A DNA stretch of 63,243 nucleotides, from assembly GCA_015056495.1 (NCBI GenBank), contig SVGC01000021.1, forward strand, positions 1 through 63,243, written 5' to 3'. Position numbers and translations under genes: made by a program. The notes beneath the pieces were generated by a model. The model worked only from the letters and a program-made list of their open reading frames with translations, did not search any database and was not told the DNA's origin. Position 1 is the stretch's first letter; each line of letters opens with the position of its first letter. The stretch is from Butyrivibrio sp. Its GTDB lineage: Bacteria; Bacillota; Clostridia; Lachnospirales; Lachnospiraceae. Shown here piece by piece: positions 17,146-26,363 of the stretch.

Positions 17146-18165
17146 TCATTTTAATCTACCCGAGCTGAACAAAACTCTTATAGCTGAAACGTAGGCAGCA
17201 GGCGTATTGGCTTTTCTTATATCTTTCATCGCCTTATCTGGAGCCTCAAACAGATTGCCCATATATTTCCATAGCTCTTTCATGCGGTTTACAGCCACCA
17301 TATCGCCTGGCATGGTCTCCAGATATTCGTTGTAGAGCTCATCATGGAAAGCCTTGAGTACCTTGAGATTCACACTGCCATCTGCATTTAAACTTCTATT
17401 TATGTGACTTGTAAATTCATTGCAGCTGTTAGTAGTGGATCTCTCTCCTGAATATCTAATTTTAGACATGGCTGCCAGAGCCGGATTGGAGAGAAGTCCT
17501 CTTCCCATCATTATGCAGTCAATCTCAGGGAATCTATCAGCAAAGTTTTGGATATCATCCGGTGTACACAGATTGCCATTGAAGCATAGCTTGTGTTTTG
17601 AAGTAGCTGCAATCTGGCTGAAAGCCGCCATGTCAGGTTTGCCACTATACATCTGTTTACGTGTTCTTGGGTGTACAATCAGCTCTGAAATCGGATACTT
17701 ATCATATATTTCAAATATTCTTGCGGCCTCATCAGCTGAGTTTAGGCCAATCCTTGTTTTTACGGAGATATCAATATCCACATCTTTAAGTCCGTTGAAT
17801 ACCTTGTCAAAAAAGGCATCCAGCTCATCAGGATATGCTAAAAAGCCGGAGCCACGCTTCTTTGAGACAATTGTTCCGGCAGGACAACCAAGATTGAAAT
17901 TGACTTCCTTGTAACCAAGATCAGCAATCTCTTTTGCCACCCAGATAAAATTGTCAGGGTTATTGGTAAGAACCTGTGGAACTGCATTCATGCCCTCATT
18001 GTTTTTGGGAGCAATATCTTCTTTTTCTCTGGTTTTAAGATTCCTTGATGAATGGGCTGCTACAAATGGAATGTAATATTTGTCAATTCCGCCAAAGTAC
18101 TTGTTGTGCGCCCGTCTATAGGTGTAACCTGTAATGCCCTCAAGGGGTGCAAAATAATAATTCAT
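17146..18165 (-). CDS. tRNA-dihydrouridine synthase family protein
   Basis: This 339-residue FMN-dependent enzyme reduces uridines in the tRNA D-loop to dihydrouridine. It starts with YFAPLEGITG, the FMN-binding strand of Dus proteins. The catalytic cysteine is Cys94 in FNLGCPAG, and SVKTRIGL and IVHPRTRKQMYSG are the conserved substrate and FMN segments. I chose ATG 18165 because CGGAG stands directly upstream and the sequence becomes family-like at once; the TTG 27 bases earlier is less likely. It has its own promoter at 18199-18227. It is shorter and more divergent than classical DusB, so the exact tRNA position is not assigned. Confidence 0.85.
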   Translation of the reverse strand: MNYYFAPLEGITGYTYRRAHNKYFGGIDKYYIPFVAAHSSRNLKTREKEDIAPKNNEGMNAVPQVLTNNPDNFIWVAKEIADLGYKEVNFNLGCPAGTIVSKKRGSGFLAYPDELDAFFDKVFNGLKDVDIDISVKTRIGLNSADEAARIFEIYDKYPISELIVHPRTRKQMYSGKPDMAAFSQIAATSKHKLCFNGNLCTPDDIQNFADRFPEIDCIMMGRGLLSNPALAAMSKIRYSGERSTTNSCNEFTSHINRSLNADGSVNLKVLKAFHDELYNEYLETMPGDMVAVNRMKELWKYMGNLFEAPDKAMKDIRKANTPAAYVSAIRVLFSSGRLK

Positions 18166-18198
18166 ATAATTCTCCGAAAACTTTTTTTTCAAATTGAT

Positions 18199-18227
18199 AG
18201 TATAACATGTAATCTTTGGTCTTTAAA
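18199..18227 (-). promoter_or_regulatory. Promoter of the dihydrouridine synthase gene
   Basis: On the minus strand TTTAAA (18227-18222), 17 bases, then an extended -10, TGT-TATACT (18204-18199). Confidence 0.6.
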
Positions 18228-18279
18228 TTGCTAAGGATAAAGAACTGCTTGTGAAAGCAATTTTCTATTCAATAAAAAA

Positions 18280-18408
18280 GAATGTCGCTTGCGACATTCT
18301 CGCGCCGAGCGCGGTTGCATTTATGCAACATATTCCTATCGCGCGAGTGCGCATCCATAGCGGAGCGTTTTTTATGATATAGGAATTTCGGAGAAATTTC
18401 CTATACCA
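18280..18408 (-). repeat. Multi-hairpin dispersed repeat, full copy 2
   Basis: This is the reverse-orientation copy of the element at 4029-4152. All hairpins are retained: GAATGTCGC/GCGACATTC, CTCGCGC/GCGCGAG, GTTGCAT/ATGCAAC and the left TATAGGAA/TTCCTATA stem. The left hairpin differs in sequence from copy 1 but keeps pairing (loop TTTCTCCGAAA-like instead of TTGC), which looks compensatory. The ORF through it is not a gene. Confidence 0.85.
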
Positions 18409-18410
18409 TA

Positions 18411-18434
18411 AAAAAACCGGTCCTATGACCGGTT
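18411..18434 (-). terminator. Small terminator-like hairpin abutting the repeat
   Basis: AACCGGT-CATAGG-ACCGGTT is followed on the minus strand by seven Ts. It would stop transcription arriving from the pseudogene/tandem-repeat side. Confidence 0.6.
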
Positions 18435-18644
18435 CAAATGTAGTTGGCTGCTTCTTTGGCAACCCCGTTGACTGTATTATATTAAAATTGTCGTTATTTG
18501 CATAGAAAACTTTCTATAAAATAATTATGTATTGGAAGTTTATACATATTATCGTGAATGATTATATAGTATTACAGTAAATACATATGTCAGAATTAGT
18601 GCAATGGAAAGAAGCGTATCTAGACCTAAAAACAGAAACTTTCA

Positions 18645-18930
18645 TTTACATATAAAAATGCAGATTCTTAAATATTGGTATGTATTTTTCTCAAGCTGAA
18701 GCCGTTGATTTGCTTAGATTTACATATAAAAATGCAGATTCTTAAATATTGATATGTAATATCCTTAAGCTGCAGCTGTTGATTTGCTTGGATTTACATA
18801 TAAAAATGCAGATTTTCAAATATTGATATGTAATATCCGTAAGTTGCAGCCGTTGATATGCTTAGATTTACATATAAAAATGCAGATTCTCTAGAATTTA
18901 TATGTATTTCCTCATACTCCAGTCTTTGCT
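18645..18930. repeat. 74-bp tandem repeat array, three full units and one decayed unit
   Basis: Units start at 18645, 18719, 18793 and 18867, an exact 74-base period. Each begins TTTACATATAAAAATGCAGATT and continues through a variable AT-rich part to GTTGATTTGCTTAGA; the fourth unit decays after ~30 bases. Within a unit, TTACATAT at the start is complementary to ATATGTAA about 33 bases on, so each can fold as a hairpin. There are no unique spacers, so it is not a CRISPR array. No ORF runs through it. Confidence 0.9.
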
Positions 18931-18949
18931 CGCTTTTATTTGCATATAC

Positions 18950-19189
18950 TTATCCGAAATACTTTTTCTCCAGATCTGCAAGTGCTACATCAGCACCAAC
19001 ATACTCACCTACCTCTGCAAATTCTTTTTCAGCTTCATAAATAGCCTGATCGATACGATTTTCACGTGTAAAGCTATCATATAATTCGCTTGTCTATGCC
19101 TGAAGCAAATCATCGAAATCCGCTGAAATAGCGGACTTTGTATCGCTTTTTACGCAGAATCGCGCATTTATCTGACGTGCAGTCTTGTT
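18950..19189 (-). pseudogene. Broken small gene, possibly a RelB/DinJ-like antitoxin
   Basis: On the minus strand an 80-codon frame (19189 to the TAA at 18950-18952) is interrupted by TAG at 19094-19096. The upstream part reads TARQINARFCVKSDTKS, reminiscent of the N-terminus of RelB/DinJ antitoxins. The downstream part (47 residues) is an acidic helix-rich tail ending DLEKKYFG. There is no start codon at the expected position and no toxin partner. The frame looks protein-like but the identity is only a guess; it is best treated as a decaying remnant next to the tandem repeats. Confidence 0.4.
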
Positions 19190-19261
19190 CTATAATTTAT
19201 TTTGAAAAAATATTATGAACTTACCACGACACTAAACTATTACCGACAATCAGGAGGCGCT

Positions 19262-20905
19262 ATGGGAACCACATTTTGCAATATTCATATATATAATCCG
19301 GAAAAGCTTGAATACACGTTGAAAAAAGGATATTCAAAATATTCTTTTACAGATAAATGGGAAACAATCCTTGAAGATGAGTCAAAGTTTGATCTTAAAG
19401 CTATGACTAAGATGGCCAAATCCATTTCAAAGGAGACGTCACAGCCGGTACTGAGCATTTCTTATTTTGATGATGATTCTTTTGAATTGCAGTTAATTAT
19501 AGAAGGCAGCAGGAAAGCATATTACCTCTTCAATGAAAGCGGGATCTTTAAAAAGAATATTCCTGTTTTGATAAAGACGATGGAACTGGAGGATAAGACT
19601 GCCAAGGCATTGAGATATGTGATATCCAAGGATATAAGCGCATCCGAAGCTATAGACAGGTTTTCAGCTCTTTTGCAGTTACCTCTTTATCTGGAAAAGA
19701 ATATGCTGGACTACAACAATGGTGAAGTCACTATTACTGATCGTGAACAGGCAATAAAAGAGCTGGCGGAGGAGAAAAAAGCTGAGAAAGCGGCTTTTGG
19801 TAAGAAAAAGGATGCAATGCTTATTCAGGAACTGGAAGGCGTGCCATATTTTTACGTGGATATGCTCAATGGAATGATATCTTTGATACAGCCTGAAGAT
19901 GATGGCACGGTGGTGCTTGGCAAGTACTTTTGCTACCAGCTGGAAAATGAAGGCAGCGAGCCTCAGTTTAAATATAAACATGAACTGAAGTTTGATCTAG
20001 AGGCCATGTCTGACATGGACGATAAAATAGGTATCTCTTATTGCCAGAAGGACCAGTTTTGGGATGAAAGGATAGTTATTAGTGATAAATCTGATGTAAT
20101 AGATATTATTGCTGAAGGTAGCGCCAATTGTGAGAGATTTAGAGAAAAGATATTACTGCCTGATGATAAAAAGATACTACCAAAGCACATCATATATAGT
20201 GTTGGAGATGCTCTCAGAGTGGCCACAGATAGCGGATTTACAACATTTGATGTTAGAAGTACCAATCATGTTACAGTCAAGTCCAATTACTACACAAAGA
20301 TATTTGATAGTAACATAATCCATCCTAATCATCATGATCTTACCAGTGCAGGTAAATTGTATTTTGATCACATAAGCCAGCTTTACGCAGAGGATGGCAT
20401 GATCGTAAAGATTGGCGAGTACACTGAATATCACAATGGTGAGAAGGAAAGAAATGTACGGGTAGATTTTCTGGATTACGACTATAATCTTTTGAGCACT
20501 GAATACGTTCCGGTTGATTTTGATTTTTATCGTGTATTTGGAAGCTATTGTTATATCAAGGAAAAAAGGCAGATCGTTGTTGGCGGTTACTGCGTAGATC
20601 TGGAAAAAAAGACCGTGACGGCCATAGAGACTTTGAATCAGAAATTGAAGGCCAAAGCCAGTTCTTCAATAAGAGTTAAGGGTGAAGATGGAAAAGATTA
20701 CATTGCAGTAATTACTTCAAAGCATATATACATTCTGGATTTGAACCTTAAAACGGTGAGCTATACCAATTTGTCAGGCTCCGTTATGGGATTCTGGCTG
20801 GACGAAAAAGGACATATCTACCTTGTTACGACCCAAAACACATGGAAATATCCTTTTAAATATTCAAATGATTCAAAAGTGAGATTATATAAATTGGGAT
20901 TATGA
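19262..20905 (+). CDS. Large protein of unknown function (547 residues)
   Basis: I do not recognise a family. The ATG at 19262 follows AGGAGG (19252-19257); a TTG 60 bases upstream has no site. There is no signal peptide or membrane segment, so it is cytoplasmic. The sequence is rich in aromatic and acidic residues and predicted strands, with a short Lys/Glu/Ala helix near residues 165-190 (KELAEEKKAEKAAFGKKK) separating two parts. The phrase KFDLKAMTKM (near residue 43) recurs as KFDLEAMSDM (near residue 243), suggesting a weak internal duplication. The C-terminal ~250 residues show repeating strand-turn patterns that could be propeller blades. It stands alone next to a repeat-rich patch, which fits an accessory gene. 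Confidence 0.7.
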   Translation: MGTTFCNIHIYNPEKLEYTLKKGYSKYSFTDKWETILEDESKFDLKAMTKMAKSISKETSQPVLSISYFDDDSFELQLIIEGSRKAYYLFNESGIFKKNIPVLIKTMELEDKTAKALRYVISKDISASEAIDRFSALLQLPLYLEKNMLDYNNGEVTITDREQAIKELAEEKKAEKAAFGKKKDAMLIQELEGVPYFYVDMLNGMISLIQPEDDGTVVLGKYFCYQLENEGSEPQFKYKHELKFDLEAMSDMDDKIGISYCQKDQFWDERIVISDKSDVIDIIAEGSANCERFREKILLPDDKKILPKHIIYSVGDALRVATDSGFTTFDVRSTNHVTVKSNYYTKIFDSNIIHPNHHDLTSAGKLYFDHISQLYAEDGMIVKIGEYTEYHNGEKERNVRVDFLDYDYNLLSTEYVPVDFDFYRVFGSYCYIKEKRQIVVGGYCVDLEKKTVTAIETLNQKLKAKASSSIRVKGEDGKDYIAVITSKHIYILDLNLKTVSYTNLSGSVMGFWLDEKGHIYLVTTQNTWKYPFKYSNDSKVRLYKLGL

Positions 20906-21066
20906 TGGTTGACCCATTTCCATAAAAAGTGTTACCTCAAAAGGACTTTACTGTTTACTTGTAACAAATAAAGGAATAAGCTAAGAATAGTGGTTTTAGG
21001 TAATTATAGAAAAATATATATGGGGTCTTTTTTCAAAAATAATGCAAAAAAGAGAGGTTGCTAAGA

Positions 21067-22629
21067 ATGAAAAAAGATTATGAAAATGGGGATAATAAAA
21101 AAATATTATATGCCAGCGCGGCAGGCGGACTGGTTATAGTTGCCTTGATCGTAGCACTACTAGCAGGTCTTGTACATAAGGGAAATTCGGACAAGGAAGA
21201 GGAAGTGCTGCAAAAAATAGTTGTAGAAGAGCTGACCTCAGCTACAACGGAAGACGAAGAGCTTGAAGAAACAGAAGTAGTTGAGAGTGTTCAGGCTGAC
21301 ACAGCTGCAAGTGCCGAGGATACCAGCGAGGGTACAAGCGATGATACTTCAGGAGATATAGAATCAGAGGCTAAATCTGAGACAGGCGAAGCTGTAGATC
21401 TGACAGAGCTTGTCAGTGCCAGCAATGTGGGCGAGAATTCGCAGATCACTTATGGAATAGATGTTTCCAGATTTCAGGGAACTATCGATTGGAGTCAGGT
21501 GGCAGCTACAGGTATTGATTTTGCCATGATCAGAGTGGGTTACAGAGATTCATCTACAGGTGAAATCAAGGCAGATACTAACGCCAAATACAATATGCAG
21601 GAAGCAGAGAAAAATGGAATCAAGATAGGGGCATATTTTTTCTCAACTGCAATAACAGAAGATGAAGCCATAGCTGAGGCGGATTGGGTAGCAGAGTATA
21701 TATCCCAATATCCTATTACATATCCGGTAGGTTATAACTGCGAAGGTTTTGAAAATGCCAGCAGCAGACAATATGGACTTACCAAGGATGACAGATCAGC
21801 AATTGCTATGGCATTTCTCGGGGAAATCTACAAATCAGGATATACACCAATTTTTTATGCATCCATGAATGAACTTTCAGGCGATGCCAAATGGAATACT
21901 TCAGTCATAGAAAAGAGTTATAAGATATGGATGGCCTGGTATAACCAGAGCACAGAGTCTATTGCCAATGGACCTGCTTATGATGGCCAGTGTGCTATGT
22001 GGCAGTATACCAATCAGGGAACTGTTGCTGGTATAGGTGGCGGAGTAGACGTTGATGTTGCATATTTTGGATATAACGGAACAGAAACTGCTAAAAATAC
22101 TGAGGAGAGAGAAACTGCATCGGCTGATGTTGAAGCTCTGATGAATTTTACAGAAGTAAATGAAACTGTAACTGCCAAGAGCTCAACTAATCTGAGAGAT
22201 AAACCTAGTCAGGGCGAGGACAGCACTGTAATGGTGACTCTTCAAAACGGACAGACTGCCACAAGGACAGGTATCAGTGATAGCGGCTGGTCTAGAGTGG
22301 TCTATGAAGGTGGTACGTATTATGCAGTATCAAGCTATCTCACAACAGATCTGAGTGCTCCTGCACAGGTCACACAGCAGGAAACAACAGATACATCAGG
22401 GTTTAAGACCAAATTTACGGACTGTAACGAAGTAGTAACAGCCAAAGATATAGTAAATCTAAGAAATAAGCCTAGCGTTACTGATGAGGATTCAGTTGTT
22501 GTTGCTACACTTTCAAACGGTGAGACTGCAGTCAGGACAGGCTACAATGCTGAGTATGGCTGGTCCAGAGTTGAATACAATGGCCAGGTTCTATATTGCG
22601 TCAGCAGTTATCTGAAGGTTGTTGAGTAA
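21067..22629 (+). CDS. Membrane-anchored GH25 lysozyme-like protein with two SH3 domains
   Basis: This 520-residue cell-surface protein likely cuts or binds peptidoglycan. It has a short cytoplasmic start, a membrane segment (residues ~13-36), a long acidic Ser/Thr/Glu linker (~40-120), a GH25 domain (~126-345) starting YGIDVSRFQGTIDW with Asp132, and two bacterial SH3 repeats (~365-430 and ~450-520), each with NLRxKPS and a terminal VSSYL. In GH25 enzymes the catalytic pair is usually Asp-x-Glu; here it reads Asn224-Cys-Glu226, so the conserved Asp is Asn and activity may be altered. ATG 21067 was preferred over an in-frame TTG at 21058 because AGAGAGG lies upstream at sensible distance. Confidence 0.85.
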   Translation: MKKDYENGDNKKILYASAAGGLVIVALIVALLAGLVHKGNSDKEEEVLQKIVVEELTSATTEDEELEETEVVESVQADTAASAEDTSEGTSDDTSGDIESEAKSETGEAVDLTELVSASNVGENSQITYGIDVSRFQGTIDWSQVAATGIDFAMIRVGYRDSSTGEIKADTNAKYNMQEAEKNGIKIGAYFFSTAITEDEAIAEADWVAEYISQYPITYPVGYNCEGFENASSRQYGLTKDDRSAIAMAFLGEIYKSGYTPIFYASMNELSGDAKWNTSVIEKSYKIWMAWYNQSTESIANGPAYDGQCAMWQYTNQGTVAGIGGGVDVDVAYFGYNGTETAKNTEERETASADVEALMNFTEVNETVTAKSSTNLRDKPSQGEDSTVMVTLQNGQTATRTGISDSGWSRVVYEGGTYYAVSSYLTTDLSAPAQVTQQETTDTSGFKTKFTDCNEVVTAKDIVNLRNKPSVTDEDSVVVATLSNGETAVRTGYNAEYGWSRVEYNGQVLYCVSSYLKVVE

Positions 22630-22677
22630 TCTTGGCCTAGGGGATTATTAATTGTTATACGATAAGGGGTAGGCGTT

Positions 22678-24486
22678 TTGGAAACTTTAAAGTTTGGGTA
22701 TAAGTATTTTAAGAAAGACCTTTTCATATCAATAATTGCAGAGATACTTAGTTTTATAGGTATCTTTGCAGAACTTTTATTACCATTATTATCAGGAATA
22801 TTGATCGATTATGTTATTAAGGATACTGCCATTGATAAAAACAGTGGCGGTATCTTTCACTTTCTCCTGACAGGACGTTTTGGCGCAGTCCATTCATTAC
22901 AGCTATTTTATTCTGTTGCAGCTCTTTTCCTTTTTATGGTATTGCTGCGAATCGTCCTTATCTATATTCGTGATCTTATTCAGGAGCATGTAGGTCTGAA
23001 TCTGGAGACCTCTCTTAGGTATGCGTCCTATGATAAGCTGATGCAGCTTGATTCAGATACTATCAGTGAGTACAATTCCGGTGAACTTTTACAGATACTA
23101 AATAGCGATACCATCATGTTTAAAGAACTTTTTTGCCATAGGATACCATATTTTGGGGATTCCATTTTTATGCTGGTAACTACCATTGTGCTTATCGCTA
23201 CTATAGATATTTCTTTTATTGTGATCCCTCTTTTACTCACACCGCTTTTGATAAGGGCGTTGCTGTTATTTAAGACTCAGGCCAGAAAGAATTTTACGCA
23301 GATAAGGGCTAACAGCTCGGCTCTTAATCTGACAACCCAGGAGAATATAAGTGGAGTACGAATTGTCAGATCATTTGTAAATGAAGACCTTGAGAAAAAG
23401 AAGTTCCATAAGGTAAATATGGATTTTTGTAATACCAATATCAAGCAGATAAGGCTTACAGCCAATTTTGAGATGACTGTAAATATTATCAAGCAGATCG
23501 CATATGTTGGAACTATAGTAATAGGCGCTGTTCTTGTAATGAAAGGCAGACTTACGATTGGTTATATCCTGTCATCTTCCTCATATGTAGTCAGACTTAT
23601 GGCAGATATCAATAGTGTCAATAACAATATCTTAAATATGCAGCAGCAGACTGTTTCGGGATTGTCCCTCAAATTGTTCATGGATAAGGAAAGTAAGACT
23701 CCCGACAAGGGCAGTGCAGATCTTCATACCGATACTCCGTGCATCGAGATGAAAAATGTTGGCTTGAAGATTGATGGACAAAGGATACTTGAAAATATAA
23801 ATCTTAACATTCCTTATGGCAAAAAGATAGGAATAGTAGGTGAAACAGGTTCAGGCAAGAGCGTACTCCTTAAGACTCTTTTGCGAATGAAGGAGATATC
23901 AGAAGGAACCATAACTATCGATGGTCATGATATCAAAGAGTATAAACTGGAAAACCTGCGCGATATGTTTTCATGTGTATTTCAGGATGTGTTTCTTTTT
24001 TCCAATACAATTGAATCTAATATTGCTTTTGCCAAACAATATGCAGATCAGAAGCTTATAAAAGAGGCTGCTGTACATGCCCAGGCTGAAAGCTTTATCA
24101 ATCAACTGGAGGAGCGCTATCAGACTATTATTGGTGAAAGAGGTATAGGAATCTCCGGTGGACAGAAGCAGAGAATCTCTATTGCAAGGTGCTTTTTGAA
24201 AAATGCTCCGGTATTTATCCTGGACGATTCTACAAGCGCTCTGGATGTGAATACGGAGAAGATACTTCTTCAGGAAATATATGATAAGTTTGCAGAAAAA
24301 ACTCTGATCATTACAGCTCATAGGTTTTCGTCCGTCAGGGACTGTGATGAAATATTGTACATGAAAGAGGGACGCGTCGAGGAACGTGGAACTTTCGATG
24401 AGCTTATGGCTTTAAATGGCAGTTTTGCCAGAGTATATAAGATCCAGATGGAGCAAAAGAAGAACTTGGAAGAAGTGATAGAATAA
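22678..24486 (+). CDS. ABC exporter half-transporter with degenerate ATP site
   Basis: This 602-residue protein consists of six membrane segments (residues ~15-310) fused to an ATP-binding domain. Walker A is GETGSGKS, the signature ISGGQKQR, and Walker B ends LDDSTSALD, where the second Asp replaces the catalytic Glu. The start is TTG 22678 behind AAGGGGTAGG; no closer ATG exists. It is followed 74 bases later by a second half-transporter with an intact Walker B, so the two should form a heterodimeric exporter of the BmrCD/LmrCD/TM287-288 type. Likely substrates are drugs, lipids or peptides. It belongs to a three-gene unit with the next two genes. Confidence 0.9.
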   Translation: METLKFGYKYFKKDLFISIIAEILSFIGIFAELLLPLLSGILIDYVIKDTAIDKNSGGIFHFLLTGRFGAVHSLQLFYSVAALFLFMVLLRIVLIYIRDLIQEHVGLNLETSLRYASYDKLMQLDSDTISEYNSGELLQILNSDTIMFKELFCHRIPYFGDSIFMLVTTIVLIATIDISFIVIPLLLTPLLIRALLLFKTQARKNFTQIRANSSALNLTTQENISGVRIVRSFVNEDLEKKKFHKVNMDFCNTNIKQIRLTANFEMTVNIIKQIAYVGTIVIGAVLVMKGRLTIGYILSSSSYVVRLMADINSVNNNILNMQQQTVSGLSLKLFMDKESKTPDKGSADLHTDTPCIEMKNVGLKIDGQRILENINLNIPYGKKIGIVGETGSGKSVLLKTLLRMKEISEGTITIDGHDIKEYKLENLRDMFSCVFQDVFLFSNTIESNIAFAKQYADQKLIKEAAVHAQAESFINQLEERYQTIIGERGIGISGGQKQRISIARCFLKNAPVFILDDSTSALDVNTEKILLQEIYDKFAEKTLIITAHRFSSVRDCDEILYMKEGRVEERGTFDELMALNGSFARVYKIQMEQKKNLEEVIE

Positions 24487-24560
24487 CCTGATCACTAACA
24501 GTTGGCTTGATATTTGGGGCAAAAGTAAATGAGACTATGCCTCGGGGAGAGATAATTGTC

Positions 24561-26330
24561 ATGGCAAAGAGGAATACCTTTTTTCAGGATGAAAAAATAG
24601 AAAAAAAGATAGATTTTAAGCAGCTTATGAGGACGCTCAGATACGTGCTGCCTTATAAAAAGATAGTGATAGGTGTTGGAGTATTGTTATTTATTTCATC
24701 TGTCACATCGCTTATTCCACCCAGATTGCTAAAGATCATAGTGGATAGAGTTGTGGTGGATAATGATTACAAGCAGCTGGCTCTTATGTGTGGAAGCATG
24801 TTCTTGCTTGCGATAGTAGAGATAGCTGTGACTTATATTCAGACGATCAATATGGGAGAGGTTGGTTTTTCAATCATTTCCAAGATAAGAACAGATATTT
24901 TTGATCGACTTCAGGAGCTTTCATTTGATTATTATGATAGCAGGCCCGATGGAAAAATAGTTGTCAGGGTCACAGAATATATAAATGGTCTTGCAACCTT
25001 TTTTTCAAATTATGTACTTATGTTTGCGGTTTATATTGTAAAAGTCGTGGTAGTAAGTATCTTCATGATATCGCTTAGTCCGCTGCTGACAGTGGTAGTA
25101 TTTTGCACAGTCATACCGATGATGGTTGCTATTTCCATATTGAAAAAAATCCTTGGAAAGAGATTTACAAGGTTGAGAGCCAAAAACTCCAACAGATCAG
25201 CCTTTCTCGTTGAGTCGATCATGGGAGAGCAGATAATCAAAAACTATAGCAGGATTGAGAAAAACAAAAGTGTTTATGCAGACATACATACCAAGAGTAT
25301 GCTGGAATGGTGGCATATTGTCATCCTCTCAAGGCTTAATTCTCCTATAGTCATGGGCTTTTGGAATGTGGGCACTCTGGCTATTTTTGGAGTATCCCTG
25401 ATGCTTATCCTGAAAGGCTCAAGCACTGTCACAGCTGGAACTGTCATTACTTTTACCAGTTATATGGCGGCTTTTAGAGATCCTATTTCTCAGATTGCCA
25501 ATATTTTCCAGGATCTTGCGCAGGTCAGTTCTAATCTGGAGCAGGTATTTGATACTATCGATTATCCTGTTGATATCTGCGATAAGGAAGGTGCCATAGA
25601 GCTTAAGAATGTTAGAGGCAAGGTTGATTTTGATAATGTAACTTTTGAGTATGATGAAGGTCAGACTGTACTTGAGAATTTTGATCTCCATGTTGAGCCT
25701 GGAAAGACTATAGCACTGGTTGGACATACGGGTGCCGGTAAGACAACAGTTATAAATATGCTTACCAGATTTTATGATGTCAAAAAAGGTGCTGTCAGGA
25801 TAGACGGCATAGATGTCAGAGATGTTACCTTGAGCTCCCTTCGAAGAGAAGTTGGTGTACTCATGCAGGATCCTTTTATATTTAAGGGAACGATCATCGA
25901 CAACATCAGATATGGCAAATGGGATGCAACTGATGAAGAATGTATAGAAAGTGCTAAGATAATCCATGCAGACAAGTTTATTGAGCGTTTTTCCGGTGGA
26001 TATTATCATGTACTTGAAGAACGCGGCATGGATCTCTCTGCTGGTGAGAGGCAGCTGATCAGTTTTGCCAGGATAGTTCTCAAGAATCCGTCAGTAGTGA
26101 TCATGGATGAGGCTACAAGTGCTATAGATACAGATACTGAGATGGTCATCAAAGAAGCACTGGATGAACTGACCAAAGATAAGACTACCTTTATTGTTGC
26201 ACATAGGCTCTCAACTATTAAAAATGCTGATGAAATATTATATATTGGTAATAAGGGAATAATGGAATCAGGCAGGCATGAGGAACTGCTTAATAAAAAA
26301 GGATATTATTACGAGCTTGCAAATATTTGA
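24561..26330 (+). CDS. ABC exporter half-transporter with catalytic Walker B
   Basis: This 589-residue partner of the preceding half-transporter also has six membrane segments and a C-terminal ATPase. Walker A is GHTGAGKT, Walker B is IMDEATSAID with the catalytic Glu, but the signature is LSAGERQ rather than LSGGQ. In the heterodimer the weak signature faces the other subunit's Glu-less Walker B, giving one degenerate and one working ATP site, as known for such exporters. ATG 24561 follows GGGGAG; upstream in-frame starts at 24507 lie before that site and add a poorly conserved tail. Confidence 0.9.
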   Translation: MAKRNTFFQDEKIEKKIDFKQLMRTLRYVLPYKKIVIGVGVLLFISSVTSLIPPRLLKIIVDRVVVDNDYKQLALMCGSMFLLAIVEIAVTYIQTINMGEVGFSIISKIRTDIFDRLQELSFDYYDSRPDGKIVVRVTEYINGLATFFSNYVLMFAVYIVKVVVVSIFMISLSPLLTVVVFCTVIPMMVAISILKKILGKRFTRLRAKNSNRSAFLVESIMGEQIIKNYSRIEKNKSVYADIHTKSMLEWWHIVILSRLNSPIVMGFWNVGTLAIFGVSLMLILKGSSTVTAGTVITFTSYMAAFRDPISQIANIFQDLAQVSSNLEQVFDTIDYPVDICDKEGAIELKNVRGKVDFDNVTFEYDEGQTVLENFDLHVEPGKTIALVGHTGAGKTTVINMLTRFYDVKKGAVRIDGIDVRDVTLSSLRREVGVLMQDPFIFKGTIIDNIRYGKWDATDEECIESAKIIHADKFIERFSGGYYHVLEERGMDLSAGERQLISFARIVLKNPSVVIMDEATSAIDTDTEMVIKEALDELTKDKTTFIVAHRLSTIKNADEILYIGNKGIMESGRHEELLNKKGYYYELANI

Positions 26331-26363
26331 TTGTTTTGTTGATTTTAAATGGAGGATAGGACT

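Noticed and set aside
18645..18930. Possible CRISPR array
   Set aside because: The repeat unit covers the whole 74-base period; there are no unique spacers and no cas genes.
25419..26009. 196-codon open frame on the minus strand
   Set aside because: It is antisense to the second ABC half-transporter's ATPase domain and has no start signal.
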